Below, piece by piece: positions 44,935 to 53,068 of a stretch of DNA of 64,000 bases (position 1 is its first letter; the number at the start of each line of letters is the position of its first letter). The notes under the pieces are model-generated. The model had not been told where the DNA came from and ran no database searches. It saw only the letters and a program-made list of their open reading frames with translations. The position numbers and the translations under genes were made by a program. This DNA comes from Muribaculaceae bacterium (GTDB lineage Bacteria > Bacteroidota > Bacteroidia > Bacteroidales > Muribaculaceae), in contig JAFLTY010000001.1 in assembly GCA_022509065.1 (NCBI GenBank), forward strand, positions 62,001 through 126,000, written 5' to 3'.

Positions 44935-46533
44935 ATGTCTATCACTCCGCTCAATCCTTCACATCAGGTTTTCATCTCTGTCGGCTCGAATACTCCCGAC
45001 AAAGATGAGCGCATGCGTGAAGCTCTTAGAACTTTAACAGGGCTGTTTCCCGATTTAATCTCATCGGATATATATTCGACGCCCTGTTACCGTGGTGAAG
45101 GTGAGGATTACTTGAATGCCGTCGCATGTTTCACAACTGCGAAAGACCTTGCAGAGATAGAAAGTATATGCAAGGATATGGAAGACAAAGCCGGTAGAAC
45201 AAAGATTAATTGCAACATCGTGTCGCTTGACCTAGACATCGTGGTGTTTGACGGTAAAGTGCTTCGACTCAGAGATTTTGACCGTAAATATTTCATCAAA
45301 GGATATTTTCAGCTCACCAATCCCGGAAAGACCGCAATCGCCGACTATCAATATTCCCTACCCGATTCACGTATAGCGAATCATCCATTGGGACAAAGAG
45401 ACGGATGCAAATTACTGGTTATTGAAAGAAATGGAGATATCTTTGATACGTTTTTCAATAAAATTGGAGATTTTCTTCCCTCAAATTCGATACTAATATA
45501 CAACAATACCCGTGTTATCAACGCACGACTGCGGTTTTGCAAGCCTTCCGGTGCCCAAATCGAGATTTTCTGCCTTGAACCAGTAGCTCCTGCAGACTAC
45601 CAATTAAACTTAAGCTCTTGTCATCCTGTAAGATGGAAATGCCTTGTGGGCAATTCAAAACGCTGGAAAGAGGGGACACTGTCATTAAAGGTAACAATAG
45701 GCAACACATCCACCCAGCTTAATGCAACGCGTATTGTCAATATGGGTAACGACTCGATTATAGAATTCTCTTGGGATGATGACCAAATATCTTTTTCTGA
45801 AATAATCGAATCAGCAGGCAACCTCCCTATTCCACCTTATCTCAATCGTGAGACAGAAACCAGTGACCTTGAAGATTATCAAACGGTATATGGAGTTTCT
45901 GAAGGGTCGGTAGCTGCACCCACAGCGGGTTTACATTTCACCACAGAACTTTTGGACAGACTACGGAAAGAAGGAATAGAAACGCGCGATGTGACGTTAC
46001 ATGTTGGTGCGGGCACATTTCAACCTGTCAAATCCTTAAGAATGGATGACCACCCGATGCATGCCGAACTTATTGATGTCGAATTAAGCCTGATAGAAGA
46101 ACTGGCACAGACCCGGCGCCCGGTAACTGCTGTAGGCACAACCACCGTACGAACACTCGAAAGTCTGTATTATATAGGGTGCGCCATAGCCGAAAATCGT
46201 TGGAATGGACAATTGGAGCAATGGGCACCTTATAATCCTGAATATCACAGATTAAGCGTGAAAGAGGCATTGAGTAATTTGGCGGATTACCTAAAAAGAC
46301 AAGGACAGACTCGATTGATTGCAACTACCAGTATCATTATCGCACCTTCATATAAATATAAAATAGTGGATAATCTCATTACCAATTTCCATCAACCGGG
46401 ATCCACGCTTCTTCTTTTGGTGGCTGCTATTACAGGTGAAAGATGGAGGGAGATTTATCGTCATGCTTTAGAAAACGACTACCGTTTTCTAAGCTATGGC
46501 GATGCTTGTCTATTCAGAGACATAAAAAACTGA
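44935..46533 (+). CDS. Fusion of a FolK-like domain to QueA (SAM:tRNA ribosyltransferase-isomerase)
   Basis: 532 residues in one uninterrupted frame. Residues about 8-125 are HPPK/FolK-like: FISVGSNTPDKDERM, YSTPCYRG, DYLNAV, GRTK and SLDLDIVVFDGK (paired Asp). Residues about 130-532 are a complete QueA domain of the roughly 400-residue Bacteroidota type: YSLPDSRIANHPLGQRDGCK, YNNTRVINARL, GSVAAPTAGLHF, VTLHVGAGTFQPVK, GTTTVRTLESLYY and NFHQPGSTLL. QueA makes epoxyqueuosine in tRNA; FolK pyrophosphorylates hydroxymethyldihydropterin in folate synthesis. The FolK-like part lacks an Arg equivalent to the one three residues before the paired Asp in E. coli FolK, and its C-terminal region is short. 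The 3' end overlaps ogt by 40 bases. Confidence 0.88.
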   Translation: MSITPLNPSHQVFISVGSNTPDKDERMREALRTLTGLFPDLISSDIYSTPCYRGEGEDYLNAVACFTTAKDLAEIESICKDMEDKAGRTKINCNIVSLDLDIVVFDGKVLRLRDFDRKYFIKGYFQLTNPGKTAIADYQYSLPDSRIANHPLGQRDGCKLLVIERNGDIFDTFFNKIGDFLPSNSILIYNNTRVINARLRFCKPSGAQIEIFCLEPVAPADYQLNLSSCHPVRWKCLVGNSKRWKEGTLSLKVTIGNTSTQLNATRIVNMGNDSIIEFSWDDDQISFSEIIESAGNLPIPPYLNRETETSDLEDYQTVYGVSEGSVAAPTAGLHFTTELLDRLRKEGIETRDVTLHVGAGTFQPVKSLRMDDHPMHAELIDVELSLIEELAQTRRPVTAVGTTTVRTLESLYYIGCAIAENRWNGQLEQWAPYNPEYHRLSVKEALSNLADYLKRQGQTRLIATTSIIIAPSYKYKIVDNLITNFHQPGSTLLLLVAAITGERWREIYRHALENDYRFLSYGDACLFRDIKN

Positions 46534-46919
46534 TTTTGCTCAAACTCCAAAAGTTTCTTTTTAAGTTCTAATCCAAAAGCATAGCCACCTAAGCCGTTTT
46601 TTGCCAGAACCCGATGACAAGGGATAATTACAGGCAGGGGATTCTTGCCTAAAGCTGACGCAACCGCCCTTATTGCTTTGGGACAGCCGGCCATCTGAGC
46701 AAGTTGACCATAAGTTATTGTTTTGCCGTAACCCACATCACACACAGTACGAAGGACATTTTGCACGAACGGCGACAAATGGATCGTGGCTAAATTAAAA
46801 TCCTCTTCCGAAAGGTGTACTTCATCGCCTCGACAATAATTGTCTAATAAATTTAAGTAGCGTAGTGGAAAAGATTCAAACTCTGTTAACAATGACTCAA
46901 CATTCACGGCAAATGACAT
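46494..46919 (-). CDS. ogt: Methylated-DNA-protein cysteine methyltransferase
   Basis: 141 residues. The helix-turn-helix region YGKTITYGQLAQMAG is followed by the active-site PCHRV (Cys about 101) and the NGLGGYAFGLELKKKLLE tail. It repairs O6-alkylguanine. It is shorter than Ogt/Ada C-terminal proteins (about 165), with a reduced N-terminal domain. The 5' end overlaps the end of ftsE by 16 bases, and the 3' end overlaps the convergent queA fusion by 40 bases. Confidence 0.92.
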   Translation of the reverse strand: MSFAVNVESLLTEFESFPLRYLNLLDNYCRGDEVHLSEEDFNLATIHLSPFVQNVLRTVCDVGYGKTITYGQLAQMAGCPKAIRAVASALGKNPLPVIIPCHRVLAKNGLGGYAFGLELKKKLLEFEQNQFFMSLNRQASP

Positions 46920-47578
46920 AAATGTTTATCTTCACAAAGGAGCACATGAGCCGGGAATTGATCGACTAAAGAATGATTATGAGTTGAAATAATTACACCT
47001 TTACCGAGAGAAGCGATGTTTGCCAAAGTTTCGAAAATCTGATATCCCGTTTCGGGGTCGAGATTACCGGTAGGTTCGTCTGCAAGGATTATTTTGGGGT
47101 CATTGAGCAATGCACGTGCGATGGCCACGCGCTGTTGTTCGCCTCCAGATAGCTCAAACGGCATCTTATAGCTTTTGTTCTCCATCCCTACACTTTTGAG
47201 AACTTGATCTATCCGTTCGTACCGCTCATCTTTTTTCTTCCAACCGGTTGCACGTAAGACAAACTCCAAATTGTCATGCACTGAACGGTCGTTTAACAAA
47301 CGAAAATCCTGGAAAACCATACCGATATGCCGTCTTAAATAAGGGATTTTTTTACGATGGATGCCATTGAGTTCGAAATCAAGCACAGTCGCCCTCCCTT
47401 TATCTATAGGTACTTCTGCATATATCGATTGCATTAGCGACGATTTGCCGCTGCCAACTTTGCCCACTATATAAGTTAACTGTCCTTCTTTCAGGTCAAA
47501 GCTGACATTTTCAAGAACGATGAAACTTTCGCGAGTTATTTCAACGTCTGAGTATTGTATCAAGATTTTCTCTGTCAT
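46904..47578 (-). CDS. ftsE: FtsE-like ABC transporter ATP-binding protein
   Basis: 224 residues from the ATG at 47578 (the frame extends to 47623 but would cross the promoter). Walker [10 protein letters not shown] (about 38-46), the Q-loop region [10 protein letters not shown], signature [16 protein letters not shown] and Walker [13 protein letters not shown] match FtsE, the ATPase of the FtsEX complex that controls peptidoglycan hydrolases during division. The partner ftsX is not in the window. A consensus promoter ends only four bases before the ATG. Confidence 0.88.
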   Translation of the reverse strand: MTEKILIQYSDVEITRESFIVLENVSFDLKEGQLTYIVGKVGSGKSSLMQSIYAEVPIDKGRATVLDFELNGIHRKKIPYLRRHIGMVFQDFRLLNDRSVHDNLEFVLRATGWKKKDERYERIDQVLKSVGMENKSYKMPFELSGGEQQRVAIARALLNDPKIILADEPTGNLDPETGYQIFETLANIASLGKGVIISTHNHSLVDQFPAHVLLCEDKHLCHLP

Positions 47579-47582
47579 AGCA

Positions 47583-47613
47583 CAAAGATAATACATTTTC
47601 TTTGTACCACAAA
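47583..47613 (-). promoter_or_regulatory. Consensus promoter four bases before the ftsE start codon
   Basis: On the minus strand TTTG (47613-47610), 19 bases, TATCTTTG (47590-47583), then TGCT and the ATG at 47578. The predicted transcription start coincides with the start codon. Confidence 0.7.
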
Positions 47614-47663
47614 AATTTGTCAAGCTACATCATACAACCAATTTTCTTTTCCAAAATAATGAG

Positions 47664-47671
47664 TAAATTTG
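47664..47671 (+). promoter_or_regulatory. -7 box eight bases before the trmN6 start codon
   Basis: TAAATTTG fits TAnnTTTG, and TAACCATA follows before the ATG at 47680. The -33 region is T-rich (ATTTTC) at about the right distance. Confidence 0.5.
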
Positions 47672-47679
47672 TAACCATA

Positions 47680-48393
47680 ATGAGTTTCAGCTTCAAACAA
47701 TTTCATATTGATGACACGAACTGTGCAATGAAAGTGGGCACAGACGCTGTTATTCTTGGCGCGTGGAGCAATATCACTCATTCTCGCCATATCCTTGACG
47801 TAGGAGCCGGTAGTGGCGTAATATCGCTGATTATAGCTTCACGAATGCCTAATGACTTTAATATCATTGCCGTCGAGAAAGATGAAGGCGCAGTGCATGA
47901 CTGTCTCCAGAACTTTTTACAATCGCCATGGAGCATAAAGCTCAAAGTGATAAACTCTGATTTTGCAGATCTTGATGGTCAATATGATATGATTATCTCC
48001 AATCCTCCTTTTTTTTGCGGCAGCCTGTCATCAAATACGAAGAAGAGAACAATGGCGCGACAAGGCGATACGCTCAATTATTTTTCGTTGTTAGATTATG
48101 CCGCATCGCATCTGACCGAGGATGGCAATTTGACTTTTATCAGTGATATCAGATATGAGAAAGAAATCCTGTTTTCCGCGACAGTCAAAGGCTTTATACT
48201 TGTCAGACAGTGTCAGGTATACCCTAAAAAAGACAGGCCTGCGTCCAGAATCATTTGGGAGTTCCATCGCGTCAAGCATGAAAGGAAAGATATTGAAATC
48301 CAACGTGAGGTCATCTATATTAAGAATGCTGACGGTAGCTGGCATGATGATTATATTAAATTAACTAAGAATCTATATATGAAAGAATTATAG
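47680..48393 (+). CDS. trmN6: tRNA1(Val) (adenine37-N6)-methyltransferase family protein
   Basis: 237 residues from the ATG at 47680 (MSFSFKQFHIDD); upstream in-frame ATGs lie before the promoter box. SAM motif ILDVGAGSGVISLI (about 34-47) and the N6-adenine catalytic NPPFF (about 108-112) are intact. Family members methylate A37 of tRNA1(Val). Its stop is 3 bases before the CPBP gene start, so the two form an operon. Confidence 0.9.
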   Translation: MSFSFKQFHIDDTNCAMKVGTDAVILGAWSNITHSRHILDVGAGSGVISLIIASRMPNDFNIIAVEKDEGAVHDCLQNFLQSPWSIKLKVINSDFADLDGQYDMIISNPPFFCGSLSSNTKKRTMARQGDTLNYFSLLDYAASHLTEDGNLTFISDIRYEKEILFSATVKGFILVRQCQVYPKKDRPASRIIWEFHRVKHERKDIEIQREVIYIKNADGSWHDDYIKLTKNLYMKEL

Positions 48394-48396
48394 CAT

Positions 48397-49311
48397 ATGA
48401 ATAACTATTTTAATGAAAAAGGGATAAGCTTCACATTACCTCTCGCCAAACGACTTTTTTTATTTCTTTGCGTGACAGTTTTATGCTTCGTATTGGCCGG
48501 TGCGTTTAACTCTTTCATCGTATATTTCAAAGGAACCACTCCTGCCACCATGCGTATAGCGGCAGTCATACAGGATATATTTGCATTTATAATTCCAGCA
48601 ATACTGACCGCAATATTAATAACACGACTGCCGGCACGATTCTTGTGTGTGGATAAGTTACCCTCAGTAAGCAGTATATTGTTGGCTTGCTTCGTACTCT
48701 TGGCTTCTGTACCCGCTATGAATGCTCTCGTGACATGGAACGAATCGATAAATCTTCCGGAATCTTTATCTTCTCTCGAACAATGGATGCGAGATTCGGA
48801 AGAAAGCAGTAGAGCTACTATCAATATGGTTTTGGGAACCGACTCAATAAGTGCGTTGCTACTTAGCATAGCTATTGTGGGGATATTTGCCGGACTGAGC
48901 GAAGAATTGTTTTTTAGAGGGGCTTTCCAACGACTTTTAAGCACAGGTCGACTCAATTCGCATTTAGCGATATGGATTGTAGCTTTTGTATTCAGTGCAA
49001 GTCATTTACAGTTTTATGGGTTTTTCGGGAGACTTTTGCTCGGTGCCTTTTTCGGTTATCTTCTGTTTTGGTTCAAAAGTTTGTGGCTTCCAATTATTAT
49101 ACATGTAATAAACAATACACTTTATATCCTGTCAATTTATTTTGCAGGCGAGAGTTCCGATGCAGTAGATCTTAACAATGTAGGTGTAGACAGTCCTTGG
49201 ATAATTGTTTTAAGTGTATTGTTAACTGCGGGTGGGCTCGCGTTGCTTCGTTTTCGTTATGCCACAAGGGCTTCGCACTCTATATCAAATATAAACATCA
49301 AAGAGGAATAA
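48397..49311 (+). CDS. CPBP family intramembrane glutamic endopeptidase
   Basis: 304 residues, about eight membrane helices. Catalytic motifs are intact: EELFFRG (about 168-174), FSASHLQFYG (about 200-209) and IIHVINN (about 235-241). CPBP/Abi proteases resemble CAAX-processing Rce1 enzymes. Roles in bacteria include peptide processing and self-immunity, and no bacteriocin gene is nearby. Co-transcribed with trmN6. Confidence 0.9.
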   Translation: MNNYFNEKGISFTLPLAKRLFLFLCVTVLCFVLAGAFNSFIVYFKGTTPATMRIAAVIQDIFAFIIPAILTAILITRLPARFLCVDKLPSVSSILLACFVLLASVPAMNALVTWNESINLPESLSSLEQWMRDSEESSRATINMVLGTDSISALLLSIAIVGIFAGLSEELFFRGAFQRLLSTGRLNSHLAIWIVAFVFSASHLQFYGFFGRLLLGAFFGYLLFWFKSLWLPIIIHVINNTLYILSIYFAGESSDAVDLNNVGVDSPWIIVLSVLLTAGGLALLRFRYATRASHSISNINIKEE

Positions 49312-49332
49312 GGATAGACCATTTCATAACCC

Positions 49333-49424
49333 AACGAGAGAACTTGCGAAGCCGGCATTCTCAAAGACAGTCTTGCCCCATAATAAAAAACAGGGTATCA
49401 AGTTTAGGTGTCAGTTCTCTCGTT
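49333..49424. repeat. 12-bp inverted repeat with 68-base spacer at the CPBP/maf junction
   Basis: AACGAGAGAACT (49333-49344) and AGTTCTCTCGTT (49413-49424) are perfect inverted arms. The second arm lies in the last codons of maf and is followed by TT. It could fold into a long-loop terminator between the convergent genes. Confidence 0.5.
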
Positions 49425-50003
49425 TTGGAGAGCTTTCAATTCATTATATAGCTTGTTGACCGGTAACCCCATGACATTATAAAAACAACCTTCGACACTT
49501 TTGATTCCCCTACAACCTATCCATTCTTGTATTCCGTATGCTCCGGCTTTATCATAGGGCTCATATTCCTCGACATACTGTAAGATTTCATCATCGGGAA
49601 CGTTGTCAAAATGCACCTTTGTAACGCAAGAAAATGTCTTAGTCATTTTATCAGTGGTAAGAGTTACGCCGGAAACGACTTTGTGAAATCGCCCGGAAAG
49701 ATGTTTCAGCATGGTGACGGCTTCGTCAAACGAATGTGGTTTTCCTAATATTTTTCCTTCAACAATAACAACCGTATCTGCTGTTATCAATAAAGAGTTA
49801 TCATTAACCAGATCAGAGTATCCACAAGCCTTCTTATAAGATACATAGGGTGCTACTTCTTCGGGTGGTGTCTCTGGCGGAAAGCTCTCGTCAATATCTC
49901 GTACGGGCGCAATTTCGAAATCAGGAATCAACATGGCCAGTAATTCACGACGACGAGGTGAATTTGAGGCGAGTATAATTCGTTTGCTGACAGGACTTTT
50001 CAT
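49404..50003 (-). CDS. maf: Maf-like nucleoside triphosphate pyrophosphatase
   Basis: 199 residues. The N-terminal ILASNSPRRRELL (about 10-22), TADTVVIVEGKILGKP (about 74-89) and DKAGAYGIQEW (about 151-161) are Maf/YhdE signatures. It hydrolyses dTTP/UTP-type or modified nucleotides and is linked to septum inhibition. It follows kdsC by 6 bases in a leftward operon. Confidence 0.93.
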   Translation of the reverse strand: MKSPVSKRIILASNSPRRRELLAMLIPDFEIAPVRDIDESFPPETPPEEVAPYVSYKKACGYSDLVNDNSLLITADTVVIVEGKILGKPHSFDEAVTMLKHLSGRFHKVVSGVTLTTDKMTKTFSCVTKVHFDNVPDDEILQYVEEYEPYDKAGAYGIQEWIGCRGIKSVEGCFYNVMGLPVNKLYNELKALQNERTDT

Positions 50004-50009
50004 AACTTA

Positions 50010-50534
50010 CTATTTGCCGTTTGCATCAGCTTTTAAACGCCAGAGGCCTTTCACTTTAAGTAGCTGTTCCAGGAGTTCGCGCGCCACCCCGTGACCGCCA
50101 TCGGCCTTGGTGACATAATGAGCAACTTGTTTGACTTCTTGAGCGGCATCACAGGGAACCACAGACAGACCACATGCGTTTAAACATTCATAATCCGGAA
50201 TATCATCGCCGACATAAGCTACCTCGTTTGATGACAGATTATTGTCTGACATCCATTTTTGAAAAATATCAAGTTTTGACCCCGAAGTAAAAAAAATATC
50301 CTTTACTCCGAGTGCTTCAAATCGGCCACGTATTGCCGGGTCGTTAGCTCCGGTTATTATAGCAATTTTTATGTTTTGCTTTATGGCAAGTTGGATTGCA
50401 TATCCATCACGTAAATTAGCCATGCGTCGTGGAATCCCTTTTTCATCCATCGGAATACAAGTGGGTGACAAGACACCGTCTACATCAAAAACGACGGCCT
50501 TTATCATTGTCAAGTCATAGGGAATGCTGCTCAT
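50010..50534 (-). CDS. kdsC: KDO-8-phosphate phosphatase (HAD-IIIA)
   Basis: 174 residues, typical KdsC length. HAD motifs: VVFDVDGVLSP (about 15-25), IIT.AND (about 58-64), and YVGDDIPDYECL (about 106-117). The insertion pattern FFTSGSKLD fits KdsC. It dephosphorylates KDO-8-phosphate in LPS core synthesis. Operon position is between the DUF2520 gene (15 bases upstream) and maf. Confidence 0.9.
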   Translation of the reverse strand: MSSIPYDLTMIKAVVFDVDGVLSPTCIPMDEKGIPRRMANLRDGYAIQLAIKQNIKIAIITGANDPAIRGRFEALGVKDIFFTSGSKLDIFQKWMSDNNLSSNEVAYVGDDIPDYECLNACGLSVVPCDAAQEVKQVAHYVTKADGGHGVARELLEQLLKVKGLWRLKADANGK

Positions 50535-50549
50535 AACTATATTTTTTTG

Positions 50550-51365
50550 TTATTTGTTATTTGCTATTATCTTTTCAGACAGGAACTTATATGTTTCCGC
50601 TACTTCCTGAGGCAACATCTTTAAATGAGCCTCGATGGTCTGTTTATCGCCTCTAGCCGCGGGGCCTGTCTGCGCGTTACGCGGATTCATATCTATCGCC
50701 TTTTGTAGAGTTTCCTTCAATAATGGTTCAAGAATTTTAAAATCAAGCCCGACCTTATCCTCAAGGTATTCAGACGCCATGACCCACATGAAATTTGTAA
50801 AGTTATTTGCAAAAACCGCTGCAAGGTGTATATGTCTCCTTTTATCTGAATCTGCAACGATGACTTTGTCGCTAATCAAGCGTCCAAGATTGATTAATTC
50901 TTCGGCGGTTTGCTCGTTATCGCCTTCTATCAGGAGGGGTATATCGAGGGTGTCTAAATGACGGTTTTTTGAAAAAGTCTGAAGAGGATAAAAAACCCCT
51001 GTTCCGCGTTTAGAATCACATTCGTTCAACGCAGACAATGATACAGAACCGGATGTATGAACCACGACACCTTCGACAGATGGCATGCGTTTGGCTACTG
51101 AAGCTATAGAATCGTCGGTTGTGGCGATGATATATATGTCTGCATCGCGAACTATATCTTCAATATTTTCAACTGCCACACAATCATGCAACTGGAGAGC
51201 CAGTGACTTGCTATGCTCTATATTACGGGACCACACATTGACTATGTCGCATTTTTGACTAAGCGCTTTAGCCAGGTGCGTGGCAACATTTCCCCCACCG
51301 AGAAAAACAATTTTTATTCTGTTGTCCCTAAGTCTTTCCACGTACCGATATGAATTTTTTCCCAC
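50550..51365 (-). CDS. DUF2520 Rossmann-fold oxidoreductase-like protein
   Basis: 271 residues. The NAD(P)-binding motif IVFLGGGNVATHLAKAL (about 19-35) starts a Rossmann domain. A helical DUF2520 C-terminal domain contains HLAAVFANNFTNFM (about 182-195). The layout resembles pyrroline-5-carboxylate reductase-like proteins; the substrate is unknown. The 5' end overlaps the nitroreductase gene by 52 bases, although starts further inside at the Rossmann strand are possible. Confidence 0.82.
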   Translation of the reverse strand: MGKNSYRYVERLRDNRIKIVFLGGGNVATHLAKALSQKCDIVNVWSRNIEHSKSLALQLHDCVAVENIEDIVRDADIYIIATTDDSIASVAKRMPSVEGVVVHTSGSVSLSALNECDSKRGTGVFYPLQTFSKNRHLDTLDIPLLIEGDNEQTAEELINLGRLISDKVIVADSDKRRHIHLAAVFANNFTNFMWVMASEYLEDKVGLDFKILEPLLKETLQKAIDMNPRNAQTGPAARGDKQTIEAHLKMLPQEVAETYKFLSEKIIANNK

Positions 51366-51859
51366 AGCAATTTATCAGGATCGACAGGCTTTCGGCTTTC
51401 GGCAGAGTAACCGAAAGTTATTATACATTCGACCGGCAGATATTGCGGAATATCCAAGAGTTGCTGAACCATAACTTCAGCCGGCTCACCGTCTTCGCTG
51501 AAACGATTTCTAATCTGAATCCAACATGAGCCAATTCCTAAAGCGGCAGCTTGAAGTTGCATAAAGACAGCCGCTATAGAAGTGTCTTCAATGAAGACAT
51601 CGCTGAGCTCAGGATTTGATACAACAACAACCGCCAGTTTCGCACCCGCTATCGGATGAGAGGCTATTTTTTTCGCTTTAGACAATTTCGCCAGGACATC
51701 GGCATCCTCTACTACAATAAACTGCCACGGCCGTTTTGACTTACTTGAAGGAGCAAGCAAAGCAGCCTCGAGTATAGTTTTCACATCGTCGCTGTCTATT
51801 GGTTGGTCGGTATAACGACGAATTGAATGTCTCTCAAGCAAAAGATTGTGGAAGTCCAT
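51314..51859 (-). CDS. Nitroreductase family protein
   Basis: 181 residues from the ATG at 51859 (MDFHNLLLERHSIRRY); a start at 51880 is also open. RHSIRRYTDQPI and APSSKSKRPWQFIVV (FMN-binding), AAALGIGSCWIQI and EVMVQQLLDIPQYLPVEC are family signatures. FMN-dependent reduction of quinones or nitro compounds; the natural substrate is unknown. The gene follows the HU/SPOR gene by 40 bases. Confidence 0.88.
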   Translation of the reverse strand: MDFHNLLLERHSIRRYTDQPIDSDDVKTILEAALLAPSSKSKRPWQFIVVEDADVLAKLSKAKKIASHPIAGAKLAVVVVSNPELSDVFIEDTSIAAVFMQLQAAALGIGSCWIQIRNRFSEDGEPAEVMVQQLLDIPQYLPVECIITFGYSAESRKPVDPDKLLWEKIHIGTWKDLGTTE

Positions 51860-51899
51860 GGGGATATATTTTGTAATCAATTAATATAAAGACAAGAGA

Positions 51900-52910
51900 T
51901 CAGCGGCGCGCAACCCATGCATCGGCGAACAATGCAGAAAATTGTTCCTTTTGGCTTTCGTTATATGCTTCATGTCGTGTAGCACCGGTAGCTGCATAGA
52001 TACGATAATTTGAGCCGGATTGTACATAAGACACCTTGAGGTGATGTTTTGTATTCATCTCTTCGATATATTTCTCGGCATCTACTAAATTGGATAACGA
52101 AGCAATAACTACAACGTAATCGTCCGAATCCGACATGTGAAGAGTATTCAGCGTATCGCCGTCAACATCGGCTTCAGTTATTTTCTCTTCTTGACATAAG
52201 GCTTCTTGAGAGTTTTCTTCATCTCCAAAATCTTTCGCCACAAATTCAGAATCAGGAGATTCATTCAGGAATTGTGACTCAGGAAGCGTCACTCGCTGCG
52301 GTGCTGTAATTGGCGGAACAGTGGATGCCAAATATGTGTTTTCGACCGCTACCGGAGTAGAGACTATCAAAGCTATAAATATAGCCGCCACCGCACCTGC
52401 TGCTGCTCTGAAATAATCACTGAATCGGTGACTGCGTACAATATCGGTAAGGTAGTCATCATGAATTTCCTTTTTGCCTAAACAATCGTCGTTACTTGCT
52501 CCTAAGTTCAGTTTAGGCAACCAATATTGCAGAGGATTTAGAAGTTCATCGACATGTGGAACAAAACTTATTATACCCGAATCATTTAGTTCGAGCCTTC
52601 CAACATGCATAAAAGTGAATTCCCCTTGGTTATGCAAGATTGAGATAATGGTTTGGACACAGTCCCCGATAAGTCGGGATGCAGAAGCGTAATCAATCTC
52701 AAGGCCTCGTGAAACAGAGGAAATTAATAGACCGTCTGACTCGGTAAGATCCGAGTTAAAAGTATATGTTCTGTAGGGAGGAAGGTAAATGTGACGCTCG
52801 TCGTCATACAAAGCAGGATGTCTTGAGGCAATAAAAGCGCCAAGACCGGGTATTATCACACAGTCATGACAACTCAAAAGATATTCGATATGGCGCAAGA
52901 CGATTTTCAC
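51900..52910 (-). CDS. HU-CCDC81 and SPOR domain protein
   Basis: 336 residues from a GTG start. Residues about 1-55 (LLSCHDCVIIPGLGAFIA) and 60-130 form the two bacterial HU-CCDC81 domains. A single membrane helix lies near 168-188 (AAAGAVAAIFIALIVST). An acidic linker follows, then a C-terminal SPOR domain (YVVVIASLSNLVDAEKYIEE, about 258-335), which binds denuded peptidoglycan at division sites. Type II topology places the HU-like part in the cytoplasm. The family is typical of Bacteroidota and links DNA-binding-like domains to the septum. The -7 box is only 5 bases before the GTG. Confidence 0.85.
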   Translation of the reverse strand: MKIVLRHIEYLLSCHDCVIIPGLGAFIASRHPALYDDERHIYLPPYRTYTFNSDLTESDGLLISSVSRGLEIDYASASRLIGDCVQTIISILHNQGEFTFMHVGRLELNDSGIISFVPHVDELLNPLQYWLPKLNLGASNDDCLGKKEIHDDYLTDIVRSHRFSDYFRAAAGAVAAIFIALIVSTPVAVENTYLASTVPPITAPQRVTLPESQFLNESPDSEFVAKDFGDEENSQEALCQEEKITEADVDGDTLNTLHMSDSDDYVVVIASLSNLVDAEKYIEEMNTKHHLKVSYVQSGSNYRIYAATGATRHEAYNESQKEQFSALFADAWVARR

Positions 52911-52915
52911 GAACG

Positions 52916-52923
52916 CAAATATA
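52916..52923 (-). promoter_or_regulatory. -7 box five bases before the HU/SPOR gene start
   Basis: TATATTTG on the minus strand, then CGTTC and the GTG at 52910. The -33 is poor. The start is predicted to be leaderless or nearly so. Confidence 0.45.
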
Positions 52924-52976
52924 CAAATTGTTTATCATTTTATGAAGTCAGATTTGAGCGTTTTCACGATAAGTTT

Positions 52977-52991
52977 TCAACATTTTGTTGA
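52977..52991. repeat. Small perfect inverted repeat upstream of the HU/SPOR gene
   Basis: TCAACA (52977-52982) and TGTTGA (52986-52991) are separated by TTT. It lies about 55 bases upstream of the -7 box and about 80 bases beyond the end of the PhnP-like gene. It could be an operator or a small hairpin. Confidence 0.3.
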
Positions 52992-53068
52992 TAATTTCAC
53001 TAACTTTTTCCTAACTCGTTGTGCCTCATAGAGGTTGAAAAGATTGTTAAAAAACATTAAGACAAAAC

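Noticed and set aside
48405..48956. 183-codon leftward frame opposite the CPBP protease gene
   Set aside because: Antisense of membrane-helix codons, which often leave the opposite frame open; no family features.
48397..49311. CPBP protease as part of a bacteriocin or defence system
   Set aside because: No precursor peptide, transporter or toxin gene is adjacent; the neighbour is trmN6, so a housekeeping role is as likely.
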